From UCB3 sp964415605 (lineage in GTDB: Bacteria > Chloroflexota > Anaerolineae > Epilineales > Epilineaceae), in NCBI GenBank assembly GCA_964415605.1, contig CAYQBA010000033.1, forward strand, positions 1 to 30,497: a DNA stretch of 30,497 nucleotides, written 5' to 3'. Of this stretch, positions 22,380 through 30,497 are shown in pieces; positions within the stretch are counted from its first letter, which is position 1; each line of letters begins with the position of its first letter. The notes under the pieces are model-generated. The model was not told where the DNA came from, did no database searches, and worked only from the letters and a program-made list of their open reading frames with translations. A program made the translations under genes and the position numbers.

Positions 22380-23341
22380 GCCGGAGCGAACGCCTTGGGC
22401 GCGTGGTTGACCCGCCCGCTGCGGATGATGTTGGCCCGCAGCGGCTGGCCGATGATCTCCTCGGCCCGCCGCCCGTTCTCGATCAGCCGATCGACGTCGA
22501 TGCCCGTTCGCACACCCATCTCGTCGAGGAGCGCGACGAGGTCCTCGGAGCACGTGTTGCCGGTGAACCCGAACTGGTACTTCCGGGTATCGGACCTTGG
22601 CGTCGGCTGGCCACCGATGGCGCCGATCGACGTGTCGACGTAAGTGAGGCCCATCTCCAGCGCCGCCACCGAGTTGACGACGCCGTTGCCCCGCGTGTCG
22701 TGGAAGTGGGCGATGAACGCGGCGCCGGGGAACAGATCTTGCAGGATGCCGATGCGCTCGCGGGTGCTGCGCGGGTTGGCCGCGCCGGTCGTGTCGCCGA
22801 GCATGATCGTGTCAGCCCCCGCGTCGAGGTAAAACCGCGTGATGTCGATGACGTCCTCGATGTCGACGTCCCCGGCGATCGGGCAGCCCCATACCGTGCC
22901 CGGGCAGCCGATGACGCGCACGCCGAGCGCCTTCGCCCGCTCGATGACCCGGGCGTGCGCATGCTTGGCCTCGTCATGGTCCATCCGGAAGTTGACGAGG
23001 TTGTGGGCCTCGCTGGACGAGATCATGAGGATGATCTCGTCGGCGCCGTACCCCTCGCCGACGCAGCGCTCGAAACGGTCGAAGCCCTTCTCGTTGGGCA
23101 TCAAGACCACGTACGACACGCCGGGCTTGCGCTCGATGCCGCGCAGCACCTCGACGCAATCGGCGAACTGCGGCAGGAGCTTGGGGTGCGAGAAGCTCGT
23201 AACCTCGAGCTTCGTCACGCCCGAATCGACGATCCGGTGGATCATCTCGAGCTTGCGCTCGGTCGGGATGACGGTCGGGATCGACTGCAGCCCGTCGCGT
23301 GCCCAGCACTCGCAGACGCGTACGAAGTCCGGCATGGCCAT
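22376..23341 (-). CDS. HMG-CoA lyase-like (HMGL family) TIM-barrel enzyme
   Basis: Predicted 321-residue member of the HMGL-like family of acyl-CoA lyases and condensing enzymes. Family features are R15-D16-G-L-Q, LEVTSF at 45-50, GDTTGAANP at 182-190, H212-F-H214-D in HFHDTRGN and N262 in GNT-SED. D16, H212, H214 and N262 match the metal ligands of HMG-CoA lyase. The catalytic Cys of that enzyme, in GGCP, is replaced here by Gln (GGQP, Q245), and the loop to the GN motif is longer than usual. The product may therefore cleave or condense a different substrate. An AGGAGGAG ribosome site seven bases before the ATG fixes the start. No other leucine or ketone-body gene is present nearby. Confidence 0.85.
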   Translation of the reverse strand: MAMPDFVRVCECWARDGLQSIPTVIPTERKLEMIHRIVDSGVTKLEVTSFSHPKLLPQFADCVEVLRGIERKPGVSYVVLMPNEKGFDRFERCVGEGYGADEIILMISSSEAHNLVNFRMDHDEAKHAHARVIERAKALGVRVIGCPGTVWGCPIAGDVDIEDVIDITRFYLDAGADTIMLGDTTGAANPRSTRERIGILQDLFPGAAFIAHFHDTRGNGVVNSVAALEMGLTYVDTSIGAIGGQPTPRSDTRKYQFGFTGNTCSEDLVALLDEMGVRTGIDVDRLIENGRRAEEIIGQPLRANIIRSGRVNHAPKAFAPA

Positions 23342-23390
23342 GATCAGGCTCCTCCTCCTTGGCGTTGGTTGGCGACAGCGGTCGCATGGC

Positions 23391-23419
23391 GGCTGGCGGG
23401 CCCGCGCGGCCCGCCAGCC
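23391..23419 (-). terminator. 12-bp perfect stem after the LVIVD gene
   Basis: GGCTGGCGGGCC (23391-23402) and GGCCCGCCAGCC (23408-23419) form a perfect stem with a 5-base loop in the 128-base gap between the LVIVD-type gene and the downstream lyase-like gene. Its position and strength suggest an end or processing point for the LVIVD message. No T-run follows on the minus strand. Confidence 0.55.
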
Positions 23420-23469
23420 TGTGATCGGATGCGGCGGCCGCGGCGCTTGTGGCGCCGGGCGGCGAGCGC

Positions 23470-25524
23470 CTACGGGCAGTACGCGCGATACACGACGGTG
23501 TTGGCCACCGGGTGGAACGGCTTCGACAGGTCGTGGAGCGTCAGCCAGATGCGTGGCGGGTTGAACGGCCCCAGCGGCTTGCCCGGGTCGTGTGGCCTGC
23601 CGTACCCGTCGACGGTGCTAGGGTTGGCGATCGCGGCGTCGATCACGGCCTGCGGCACCCGACCTGCGGCCTGAGGACAGACCGGTCCTCGCGCGACCGA
23701 TGCGGTTGGCGCTGGCGACGGCGTCGGGGGAACCGGCGTGGCGGTTGGCTCGGGCGCCGCGGTTGGCGGCGCGGTCGGCGTGGGCACCACCGCCGGCGTG
23801 TGGCGCAGCACCCACAGGCCAGCCACCATGTCGCTGGCGTAGATGAAGCCCCGTTCGTCGGTCATCACCCCCCACACCGATCCGCGGTCGCCCTTGGCGT
23901 TTTGCGTCACGATGAAGGCAGTCTCGCTGGGCCGGGCCGGATCGGTGATGTCCAGAACCCGCACGCCGCCCGAGTAGTGCGACAGGTACAGCGTATCGCC
24001 GTCGATCCAAGGGTTGTGGACGGTGAACGTCCCCGCGGCGGGGGGATACTGGCGTGTCTCCGGGATTTGGAAGTCCGCCACCTGCCGGAGGTTCTTGGGG
24101 TCGCGGGCGTCGAAGATCCGGGTGTAGCCCCACTCGCCGGGCAGGACCCCGTAGCGAAGCCTTACCGGCGTCCCGGCGGCCAGCGTGGTGGTGATCGCGT
24201 GCCCGTCCGCATACCCGATGCCGATGGCGGCGATCGTCGTGCCCTGTGCCGGCCGGCCGGAGATGACGGGGTCGGCGCCCTTGACGTTGTTGACGATCAC
24301 GGCACCGAGGGCGCCGTTGGCCTGGGCCTGCTTGACCTTGCCGGCAAACGTACAGCCCCCGCGGACGATGACGGCGATCTTCCCGGCCGCGGGGCTCAGA
24401 TAGGGATCGGGCTGGGTCAGGCCGTAGGCAGGGTCGGCGTCGCAGCCCCTCCCCACCCACACGGCCTCGCCCTCGACAAGGGGCTGACCGATGTTCACGC
24501 GCAGGAAGCTGCCGGGATTGGCGGGCTTCTTGCCGGCCAAGCTTGCGGGCTCGGTGACGACGAACGTGCTGTCCAGCGGGTTGAAGTCTTCGTCGGTGAC
24601 GACGAGGTAGTCGCCGTTGCGCGTCTCGACGACCTGGTGGGTATTGCCCTCGTCGGTCGCCGGATAGCGCGTCTGGCTGATCAGGGTGGGCTTGGTCACG
24701 TCGCGCACGTCGAGCAGGATGACACCGGCGTCCCAGTAAGCGGCGTAGACCACCGTCCCCGCCGCGTTCAGCCAGGCGTCGTGCATGAACGTCGAAGCGG
24801 GCAAGTCCTGCATCTCGGTGTGGATGTTCCAGCGGCTCACCACCGCGGGGCTGCGCGGGTCGGTGATGTCCAGGATCACGAAGTCCGCGTCCATATCCTG
24901 GGCTTCCCAGTCCTTGCCGAGGATATCCGAGTTGTCGGCTGTGTCGGCAAAGTTGTTCGAAAGGAGCAGGTAGGCCTTTTGCTGGCCGTTGTCGTCACGC
25001 AGGAACGGGGATGCGTTGTGCACGCCGTCGACCGTGACGAAAGACGACAGAAGCGCCGGGCTGCGCGGGTCGGTCACGTCCCAGATGCGCAACTCGGCCA
25101 CGGCGCCCGGACGACAGGTCTCGTGGGGTTCGATAAACAGATCGCCCTTGAAATCGACCGTGTCGATGCTGACCGCGCTCACGTCGCTGGCGAAGGTGCC
25201 GGACATCGTGTCCGTCTTGAAGAGCACGGTGGGGTTGGCCGGATCCGAGACGTCGACGATGGAGCTTCCCTGAGGCGCGCCGCAGTAGTAGCCGACGTAC
25301 ACGGTGTCCTTCTGATACCAGACCTCGCTGGTCAGCCCCGCTTCCTGCCCGAGGTCGTTGTAACCCACGATCTCGAGCCCTTTGGCCTCAAGCGGGGAAG
25401 GCGGGGCCGCTTGGGCGTGGGCGATGGGTCTGGGGTCGGCCGTGGGCGCGAGCGCCGCAAGCGCGGCGATGGCCGTCAGGGCCGTCAGGCCGGCGAGAAT
25501 GGGTCGGCGGTGCGCGATGGGCAT
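23470..25524 (-). CDS. Secreted LVIVD-repeat propeller protein with PA domain
   Basis: Predicted 684-residue exported protein. A signal peptide covers residues 1 to about 38 (ending near AHAQA). Repeats of the LVIVD type, as in SSIVDVSDPANPTV, VILDITDPRSPAVVS, VILLDVRDVTKPTLIS and VRVLDITDPARPSET, build a beta-propeller at about 45-335 and 465-570. A protease-associated domain (about 340-460, with VRGGCTFAGKVKQAQANGA) is inserted between the two parts. A Thr/Pro linker and a tail of about 75 residues with two Cys follow. No catalytic site is seen; a binding or scaffold role is likely. The ATG at 25524 has GGGAGAG six bases before it. It lies 52 bases after the Kelch gene and is probably in the same transcript. 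Confidence 0.85.
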   Translation of the reverse strand: MPIAHRRPILAGLTALTAIAALAALAPTADPRPIAHAQAAPPSPLEAKGLEIVGYNDLGQEAGLTSEVWYQKDTVYVGYYCGAPQGSSIVDVSDPANPTVLFKTDTMSGTFASDVSAVSIDTVDFKGDLFIEPHETCRPGAVAELRIWDVTDPRSPALLSSFVTVDGVHNASPFLRDDNGQQKAYLLLSNNFADTADNSDILGKDWEAQDMDADFVILDITDPRSPAVVSRWNIHTEMQDLPASTFMHDAWLNAAGTVVYAAYWDAGVILLDVRDVTKPTLISQTRYPATDEGNTHQVVETRNGDYLVVTDEDFNPLDSTFVVTEPASLAGKKPANPGSFLRVNIGQPLVEGEAVWVGRGCDADPAYGLTQPDPYLSPAAGKIAVIVRGGCTFAGKVKQAQANGALGAVIVNNVKGADPVISGRPAQGTTIAAIGIGYADGHAITTTLAAGTPVRLRYGVLPGEWGYTRIFDARDPKNLRQVADFQIPETRQYPPAAGTFTVHNPWIDGDTLYLSHYSGGVRVLDITDPARPSETAFIVTQNAKGDRGSVWGVMTDERGFIYASDMVAGLWVLRHTPAVVPTPTAPPTAAPEPTATPVPPTPSPAPTASVARGPVCPQAAGRVPQAVIDAAIANPSTVDGYGRPHDPGKPLGPFNPPRIWLTLHDLSKPFHPVANTVVYRAYCP

Positions 25525-25576
25525 GCTTGTCTCTCCCGAATGGTGGGGCGGATACGGGACGTCTGGATCGGCGCGG

Positions 25577-27724
25577 TCAGGGCGCCATCGACCACCGGAT
25601 CTCGTAGGGTGCGGGGCTGCGACCCTCGCTGGCATAGACCCGGGCGTAGTAGTCGCCCGCGGTGGTGACGCGGGTCTCGACGTGCTCGGCTTCGTTGCCG
25701 GGGCGCTGCGACACGGCCAGCAGCTGCCCCTGGCGGGTGTACAGGTAAAGGTCGAAGTTCACCCCCGCTGGGATGTTGCGGAGGTCGGCCTGGATCAGCC
25801 CCGCGCTCGGCGCCTCGAGCCGCCAGTGGTCGCTGGCGTCGTCCGCCGGAATGCTGCCGGTGCCGGCGCGGTCCACACAGAGCGGCGGTCGATCAAGCGC
25901 CTCCAGCAGGGTATTGTTGGGCTCCTCCTCCGCGACGGCGCAGGGGGTTGGGGATGACGTCGCCGGCGCCGGGGTCGGAACGGCGACGGTCGGAGGCGGG
26001 GTGAGCGAAGGCGGCAGGGGCGCCCCCGTCGGAGAGGGCGTCGCCACGGGCGACGGCGACGGCGTCGCGGTGGGCCGCGGGCGCGCCAGGCCGTTGTAGG
26101 GCAGCCAGAGCGTGCCGTGGTCGATCGGGCGGGCCGTCGGCAAAGCCGTGGAAGACGGTGATGCCGTCAGGCCGGGCTCCGCCGTCGCGCTGCCGGGGTC
26201 AGGGGACGCCGGCGTCGCGGCGGTGCCAGTCGGAGCCGTGGCAGTCGCCGTCGCGGTTTCCGGCATGCCCGCGGGCGTCGACGACGGCGTGGCAGTCGCT
26301 GTCGCGCTCCCGCTCGGCGGCGTCGCCACCGTCGAGGGTGTTGCCGATGCCTGAGCCGTGACCGGCGGCGGCAGAACGGTGCCGGGCCCGGGCGTCTGGG
26401 TTGGCGTCCCGGTCGGCGACGGTGTCGAAGTCAAGGCCGGCGTCGGCCCGGTGGCCGTGGGCGGCGGCGGCGGGATGACCGTCCCTGGACCGGCGGTTCC
26501 CGTCGGTGTCGGGGTTCGCTCGGTGGGAAGCACCACCGTGCCCCCCGGCTCGGTGGGCGGCAGGACGACCGTGCCCGGCGGCGGGCGGGTTGGCCCCACG
26601 CCGGCGCAGCGCAGCACGAAGACGTCGCGCGAGGCCTCGGGGCTCAGCGGCCGGCCGCCGCTGACCTGGAGCGTGAGGCCGAGATGCGGGTTGTGATGCA
26701 TCACCATCCCGCTGCGTCGTCCGTTGTTGAGCGCGAGGTCTTGCCACACGGGGGCGCCTGGGACGGAGAGGTCGAGTGCCCACGTGTCCATGAGCGATTC
26801 GTCGAGCCCCTTCAGTCCTCCGTAGACGATCATGGCCTTGCGGTCGGGATCCAGCGCCGCGCCATGGTTGAACCGGGGGCCCGGCGCGGTGCCCCCGATC
26901 GTCAGCACCGACCATTGCGCGAGGCTCGGGCCGTTGGCCAGGTCCAGAACGCTGACCGTGTTGACGCCACGCTGGCCGTCTGGCGTGCCGCCGAACACAA
27001 GCATGCGCAGCCCGGCAGGGTCAAAGACCAGGCTGTGACTGTAAAGCTTCGGACCGCCCCGCGGGCCGAGCGTCACGCGGCCGGTGTCGACGTCCAAGAA
27101 GTACGTCTCATCCCGTGGCTGCGAGATGTCTCCGCGCCCGGTGTCGAGCCTACCGCCGTGCACCACGATCACACCGTGCACGGGGTCGTAAGCAGCGGCG
27201 TGGTCCAACACCGCCAGGGAGCCGCCGGCAATGGGCACCGACTGCCACCGGTTGCCGTCGGGATCCAGGCTGAAGACGCGGCCGTCGGCGGGCTCCGCGT
27301 CGCCGCGCCGCGTCGCGCCGCCGATGCTGTACAACCGCGCTCGCCCGCGTTCCAGCACCCAGGTCAAGCTATGCCCCCAGCGCGGCACGGCGGCGCCGGT
27401 GGTGGGAACGCGGGTGACCGGTGGCAGGTCGGCCCGCAGGTCGAGGCGGTAAAGCTCGTCGCGCACGCCGCCATCGCGGTCGACGCCGCCGTGTACGTAC
27501 AACGCCGGCGCGATGGGGTCCACCGCTCCGGCAGCGTCCGACACCGCCAACGGGATCTCGCCCGCGCGCGACCAGCCGCACCCGTCCAGGGCAGGGGCAC
27601 CGCGGGCCGGGGGGGCCGCGTCACGCCAACCGCGGGCGCCCGTGGCCGCCACCAGCAGGGTCGTGATCAAGGCTACCCTGACCTGTGGGGGCCGCGCGGA
27701 AGTGGGCATCACGGGAACCGCCAT
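25577..27724 (-). CDS. Secreted Kelch-type propeller protein with PPC domain
   Basis: Predicted 715-residue exported protein. A hydrophobic signal lies near residues 14-30. Kelch-like repeats at about 50-375 show the paired Gly and Trp/Tyr pattern (LYVHGGVDRDGG, LYSIGGATRRG, VIVVHGGRLDTG, MLVFGGTPDGQ, MIVYGGLKGLDE). A long Thr/Pro linker follows (about 380-535), then a short LWLPYNGL motif at 539-546, a second linker, and a PPC-like beta-sandwich at about 590-715 (EEEPNNTLLEA, DHWRLEAPSAG, NFDLYLYTRQG, GDYYARVYAS). It may bind a surface polymer or act as a scaffold; no enzyme site is seen. Its promoter region is AT-rich with a 16-bp palindrome upstream. Confidence 0.85.
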   Translation of the reverse strand: MAVPVMPTSARPPQVRVALITTLLVAATGARGWRDAAPPARGAPALDGCGWSRAGEIPLAVSDAAGAVDPIAPALYVHGGVDRDGGVRDELYRLDLRADLPPVTRVPTTGAAVPRWGHSLTWVLERGRARLYSIGGATRRGDAEPADGRVFSLDPDGNRWQSVPIAGGSLAVLDHAAAYDPVHGVIVVHGGRLDTGRGDISQPRDETYFLDVDTGRVTLGPRGGPKLYSHSLVFDPAGLRMLVFGGTPDGQRGVNTVSVLDLANGPSLAQWSVLTIGGTAPGPRFNHGAALDPDRKAMIVYGGLKGLDESLMDTWALDLSVPGAPVWQDLALNNGRRSGMVMHHNPHLGLTLQVSGGRPLSPEASRDVFVLRCAGVGPTRPPPGTVVLPPTEPGGTVVLPTERTPTPTGTAGPGTVIPPPPPTATGPTPALTSTPSPTGTPTQTPGPGTVLPPPVTAQASATPSTVATPPSGSATATATPSSTPAGMPETATATATAPTGTAATPASPDPGSATAEPGLTASPSSTALPTARPIDHGTLWLPYNGLARPRPTATPSPSPVATPSPTGAPLPPSLTPPPTVAVPTPAPATSSPTPCAVAEEEPNNTLLEALDRPPLCVDRAGTGSIPADDASDHWRLEAPSAGLIQADLRNIPAGVNFDLYLYTRQGQLLAVSQRPGNEAEHVETRVTTAGDYYARVYASEGRSPAPYEIRWSMAP

Positions 27725-27753
27725 CTTGCGTTTTCAGCCATTGGTATTATTGT

Positions 27754-27762
27754 ATTGTATCA
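27754..27762 (-). promoter_or_regulatory. Extended -10 promoter for the Kelch gene
   Basis: On the minus strand, TGATACAAT fits the extended -10 form TGnTATAAT, and a second overlapping TACAAT follows. It lies 30 bases before the ATG in a stretch much richer in A and T than the surroundings. No standard -35 box is seen; the -35 position is taken by the palindrome at 27770-27785. Confidence 0.5.
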
Positions 27763-27769
27763 CGTCGCT

Positions 27770-27785
27770 CCAAGCGATCGCTTGG
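27770..27785. promoter_or_regulatory. 16-bp perfect palindrome, candidate operator
   Basis: CCAAGCGATCGCTTGG is a perfect palindrome with no spacer, located between the divergent Kelch and vWA genes and over the -35 position of the Kelch promoter. This is the layout expected of an operator for a dimeric regulator, which could also affect the divergent gene. The protein that binds is unknown. Confidence 0.5.
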
Positions 27786-27926
27786 GGCCACGGTCGGTGT
27801 CGTTGATTGGATGCGCGAGTGATGCCATGGACGCCGGAGCGCAGGGACGCCGCGCATGCGGCCGACCCGGGCGCCGCCGCTACCCGAGGCGGCGCGGCGC
27901 CAGCCACGAGCCGGTCGGAGGTTAAG

Positions 27927-30497
27927 ATGATGGTAGGAACGCGTCGCATCGTGCGCGGGCCGGCTGTCGCCGGTGCACTCTTGTTGGTGATTCCGTCCGG
28001 TGGCCACGCCGGACCCGGTGTCCGGGTCCAGTCCGCCAGCGGGTCCCATGTCGTGACCGAGACGTGGCGCAGCCTGCCCAACGTGCGCGCTGCGGATGCC
28101 TGGGCCCAGGCCACGGGGATCGACGCGACCCCGAACGGTCAGGTGTTTGTCGTCGATGGCGACGAGCAGATGCCGCGCGTCACCTTGTGGGATCCGGCGG
28201 CGCCCGCCCGCACGCTCGTCGACGGCGCACCGCTCGTGCAGCCGATGCACATCGCCACCGATCCGAGCCGCAACCGCTTGTATGTCGCCGATATCGGCGC
28301 CGACGCGTTGCACGTGTTCACGATGGCCGGGGCGCGTGTGGCAACCCATTCCGGTATCCCAGGTGCGCTGGGCGTGGCCGTGGCCGCCGACGGGCGGGTA
28401 TATGTCACGGCATCCGGGAGCGGCGAGGTGTACCGCTTCACCGCCGCCGGGACAGTGCTCTCGACCTGGTCGGTCGTGCCCCCGCTGGCCACCAGCGGCC
28501 TCCTGTCGGGGATCGATGTCGACCGCTGGGGTCGGGTCCATGTCCTCGACGGACGATCGCCGATCGTGCACATCCTCGACGGCAACGGGCGCGAGCAGGG
28601 CAAGGTCGATCTCGGGACGGACGGGAGGGCGGTCGACCTTGCCGCCGACACCGATGCGGGCAGCGGCGGACGCGCTGGGTATTGGCTCGCGACGCCGAGC
28701 GGCTTGCGGTGGCGCAACGCCGACGGCGCGGTGTTCACCGCGGGCACCGCAGGTCTGACCGCCGTGGCGCTCTTGCCCGGTGACGCCGTGGTGTGCGCCA
28801 CGCAAGGCTTCTCGCTCGGCGTGTCGCAGCTTTTGCACGTCGACTACAAGGCCGCGCTCAACAACCGCGCGGTCATCACCCGCATCGGCGGGATGTTGAC
28901 CCCGCGCGGCGTGCTCAACGGCCCGGAGCGGATCCACGTCGGCGCCGACGGCGACGTCTACATCCTGGACCGCGAGCAGCGCGTGCAGCGATTCGGCCCG
29001 GGAGGCGCGCCACTGCGCCAGATGCGGCTGCCCAGGGCGCTGGCGGCGGACGCCGGGGCCGACGGCACGGTGTACGTGGTTGACGGCGACGGAGTCCGGG
29101 CGCGTGCGTTCGCGGCGCCGGACCTCGACGGGGACGTGCGATGGGATGTCGATCTGACCGGCTCCGGCCGGGCTGACACGTTCGTGTCCGACCTCGCCCT
29201 CGATCCGACCGACGGCTCGCTCGTGGTGCTCGACATCCTCGGCCGCTCGGTTCGCCGGTTCGACCAGATGGGCGTCCCAGGGACGGTCACGGCCTTGCCC
29301 CCGGGCCCGAGCGGCGCGGCCGGCTGGGCCGACCTGGCGGTGGACGGGCTCGGCCGGACGTTTGTGATGGATCGCACGGGCCGGTACGCCGTGGTCATCG
29401 CGGGTGGCACCGTGGTCGACCAGCTGCCGCTCCGGTCACCGGCCCGGCGAATCGAGGCCGCCGCCGACGGGACGTTGTACGCGCTCGATCGACAAGGACT
29501 GGTGTGGTCCTACGATCCGACCGGCGCACTGGCGGGGGTGTTCGACGCGCACCGCCCGGACCTGGCTGTCGGGTCGAGGCCCATCGATCTCGCGCTCGAC
29601 GCCGACGGCGACATCCTCGTCGCCGATCGCAACGCCAATGCCGTCACGCGCTTCGCATGGGACCCCGCTGCCCGCCCCATGGTGCCACCGCCGACCGACC
29701 CGACGTGCGAGGCCCAGACCGACAAGCGCCTGGCACCGGACACGATCCTGATCGGCCAGTCCGTCGACGTCACGCTGACCGTGAGCGGCGGCTGCGGCTC
29801 GTCCATCATGGCGCCGACCCTCGACGTGTACCTCGTCCTCGACGAGTCTGGTTCGATGCTCGAGCAGCGCCGGATCGACCTCCTCCGCCAGGCCGCGCTG
29901 GACTTCGTGCACGAGATCGACCTGTCGCGCTCGCGCGTCGGGCTCGTCACGTTCAGCCATGTCGCAACGCTTGCGTCCAGCCTCACCGGCGAGGAGGGGC
30001 ACCTCTGGCGCGCCATCAACGCGATCGCGCCGTTCGGGGGCACTCGAATCGACCTCGGGCTCAAGACCGCGCGCGAGGACTGGCTCACCCGGCGGAGGCC
30101 CGATGCCAAGGCGGTGTTCATCGTCCTCTCCGACGGGGTGTCGGAACGCGATCCCGCGGTGGCCGAGGCGACGGCCGCCAAAGCCGAGGGCGTCGAGATC
30201 TTCACGATCAGCGTCGGGTCGGACCCGCAGCTCATGCAGGACATCGCCACCGATCCGTCGCGGTTCTTTCGGGCCGACGATCCCAACCTGCTCTTCCAGG
30301 TCTTCGACGCGATCGTCCAGCGGATCACCGCGCGGATGCTCTTTCAGTCGGTCGAGGTCGTGGATCGGCTTGCCGGCAACATCGACTACCTGCCGGGCAG
30401 CGCGACGCCGGCGGCGGCGTACGACCCCGCGACCCGGACCCTGCGCTGGACGATGCGCGACGTGCCGTTCGGCAGCTTCACGCTGCGCTATCAGGTG
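27927..30497 (+). CDS. Secreted NHL-like propeller and vWA protein (3' end missing)
   Basis: The frame is open for 857 codons and leaves the window without a stop. A signal peptide is present at the start (ending near GGHA). Residues about 40-600 hold repeated NHL-like units such as GQVFVVDG, NRLYVADIG, GDVYILDRE and GDILVADRN that form one or two beta-propellers. A von Willebrand factor A domain starts near 634, with the MIDAS motif D639-E-S641-G-S643, then FGGTRID and LSDGVSE supplying the other metal-binding positions. From about 805 a beta-sandwich of the DUF11-like kind begins (GNIDYLPGSA, VPFGSFTLRY). It is a predicted surface protein for binding or adhesion. GGAGG five bases before the ATG supports this start; a second ATG at 27930 is equally placed. 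Confidence 0.87.
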   Translation, partial: MMVGTRRIVRGPAVAGALLLVIPSGGHAGPGVRVQSASGSHVVTETWRSLPNVRAADAWAQATGIDATPNGQVFVVDGDEQMPRVTLWDPAAPARTLVDGAPLVQPMHIATDPSRNRLYVADIGADALHVFTMAGARVATHSGIPGALGVAVAADGRVYVTASGSGEVYRFTAAGTVLSTWSVVPPLATSGLLSGIDVDRWGRVHVLDGRSPIVHILDGNGREQGKVDLGTDGRAVDLAADTDAGSGGRAGYWLATPSGLRWRNADGAVFTAGTAGLTAVALLPGDAVVCATQGFSLGVSQLLHVDYKAALNNRAVITRIGGMLTPRGVLNGPERIHVGADGDVYILDREQRVQRFGPGGAPLRQMRLPRALAADAGADGTVYVVDGDGVRARAFAAPDLDGDVRWDVDLTGSGRADTFVSDLALDPTDGSLVVLDILGRSVRRFDQMGVPGTVTALPPGPSGAAGWADLAVDGLGRTFVMDRTGRYAVVIAGGTVVDQLPLRSPARRIEAAADGTLYALDRQGLVWSYDPTGALAGVFDAHRPDLAVGSRPIDLALDADGDILVADRNANAVTRFAWDPAARPMVPPPTDPTCEAQTDKRLAPDTILIGQSVDVTLTVSGGCGSSIMAPTLDVYLVLDESGSMLEQRRIDLLRQAALDFVHEIDLSRSRVGLVTFSHVATLASSLTGEEGHLWRAINAIAPFGGTRIDLGLKTAREDWLTRRRPDAKAVFIVLSDGVSERDPAVAEATAAKAEGVEIFTISVGSDPQLMQDIATDPSRFFRADDPNLLFQVFDAIVQRITARMLFQSVEVVDRLAGNIDYLPGSATPAAAYDPATRTLRWTMRDVPFGSFTLRYQV

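Noticed and set aside
23449..25668. Plus-strand open frame of 739 codons opposite the LVIVD-type gene
   Set aside because: The minus strand has a signal peptide, a ribosome site and regular LVIVD repeats; the plus frame has none of these.
27770..27785. GCGATCGC core as the cyanobacterial HIP1 word
   Set aside because: Only one instance was noticed and the other genes do not look cyanobacterial; the larger 16-bp symmetry fits an operator better.
1..30497. tRNA, rRNA, riboswitch, insertion sequence, phage attachment site or origin
   Set aside because: No conserved tRNA or rRNA stretches, transposase motifs, terminal inverted repeats or DnaA-box clusters were seen by reading; small RNAs cannot be excluded without a covariance search.

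Overview
This is a very GC-rich window with densely packed genes and many GTG or TTG starts. No rRNA, tRNA, CRISPR array or insertion sequence was seen. The exported proteins carry Thr/Pro-rich 'TPTPT' linkers, beta-propellers, a CSLREA-type beta-helix, PPC-like domains and short C-terminal 'hydrophobic-aromatic-LP' motifs. This style is common in Chloroflexota (Anaerolineae or relatives). That taxonomic call is inference from protein style, not from a marker gene. Recognisable housekeeping genes are rsmB and a CysRS/MshC-like ligase.

Layout, left to right. (1) A cytosolic-looking M28 peptidase (minus) and a lipoprotein-type class F-like sortase (plus) diverge from two back-to-back sigma70-type promoters whose -35 boxes form an inverted repeat. 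(2) A minus-strand pair encodes the MshC/CysRS-like ligase, then a DUF2270-DUF2179-like membrane protein. (3) A plus-strand envelope operon (5117-11391) encodes a sorbosone-dehydrogenase-like lipoprotein, a CSLREA beta-helix protein, a clan GH-A glycosidase-like protein and a membrane-anchored DsbA-like thioredoxin. (4) A small unknown minus-strand ORF lies next to a plus-strand ECF sigma operon: sigma factor, zinc-finger anti-sigma, a bactofilin-like beta-helix membrane protein with a C-terminal HhH domain, and a DUF255/YyaL-type thioredoxin-fold protein. (5) A minus-strand VTC-DUF4956 pair diverges, across an AT-richer promoter island, from a second sigma factor followed by an anti-sigma with two zinc-finger modules and a PPC-like outer domain. 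(6) A minus-strand block reads Kelch-PPC protein, LVIVD-PA protein, HMG-CoA-lyase-like protein and rsmB; the last two are coupled by a GTGA overlap. (7) A plus-strand secreted beta-propeller/vWA protein runs off the right edge.

Taken together the window looks devoted to building, sensing and modifying the cell envelope: two sigma/anti-sigma switches, a sortase, a thiol oxidoreductase, a polyphosphate-type polymerase module and at least six predicted secreted or lipid-anchored proteins. The less familiar elements are the recurring C-terminal LP motif without LPxTG, the bactofilin-like/HhH fusion in a sigma operon, the anti-sigma with a PPC ectodomain, and an HMGL-family enzyme lacking the usual catalytic Cys.
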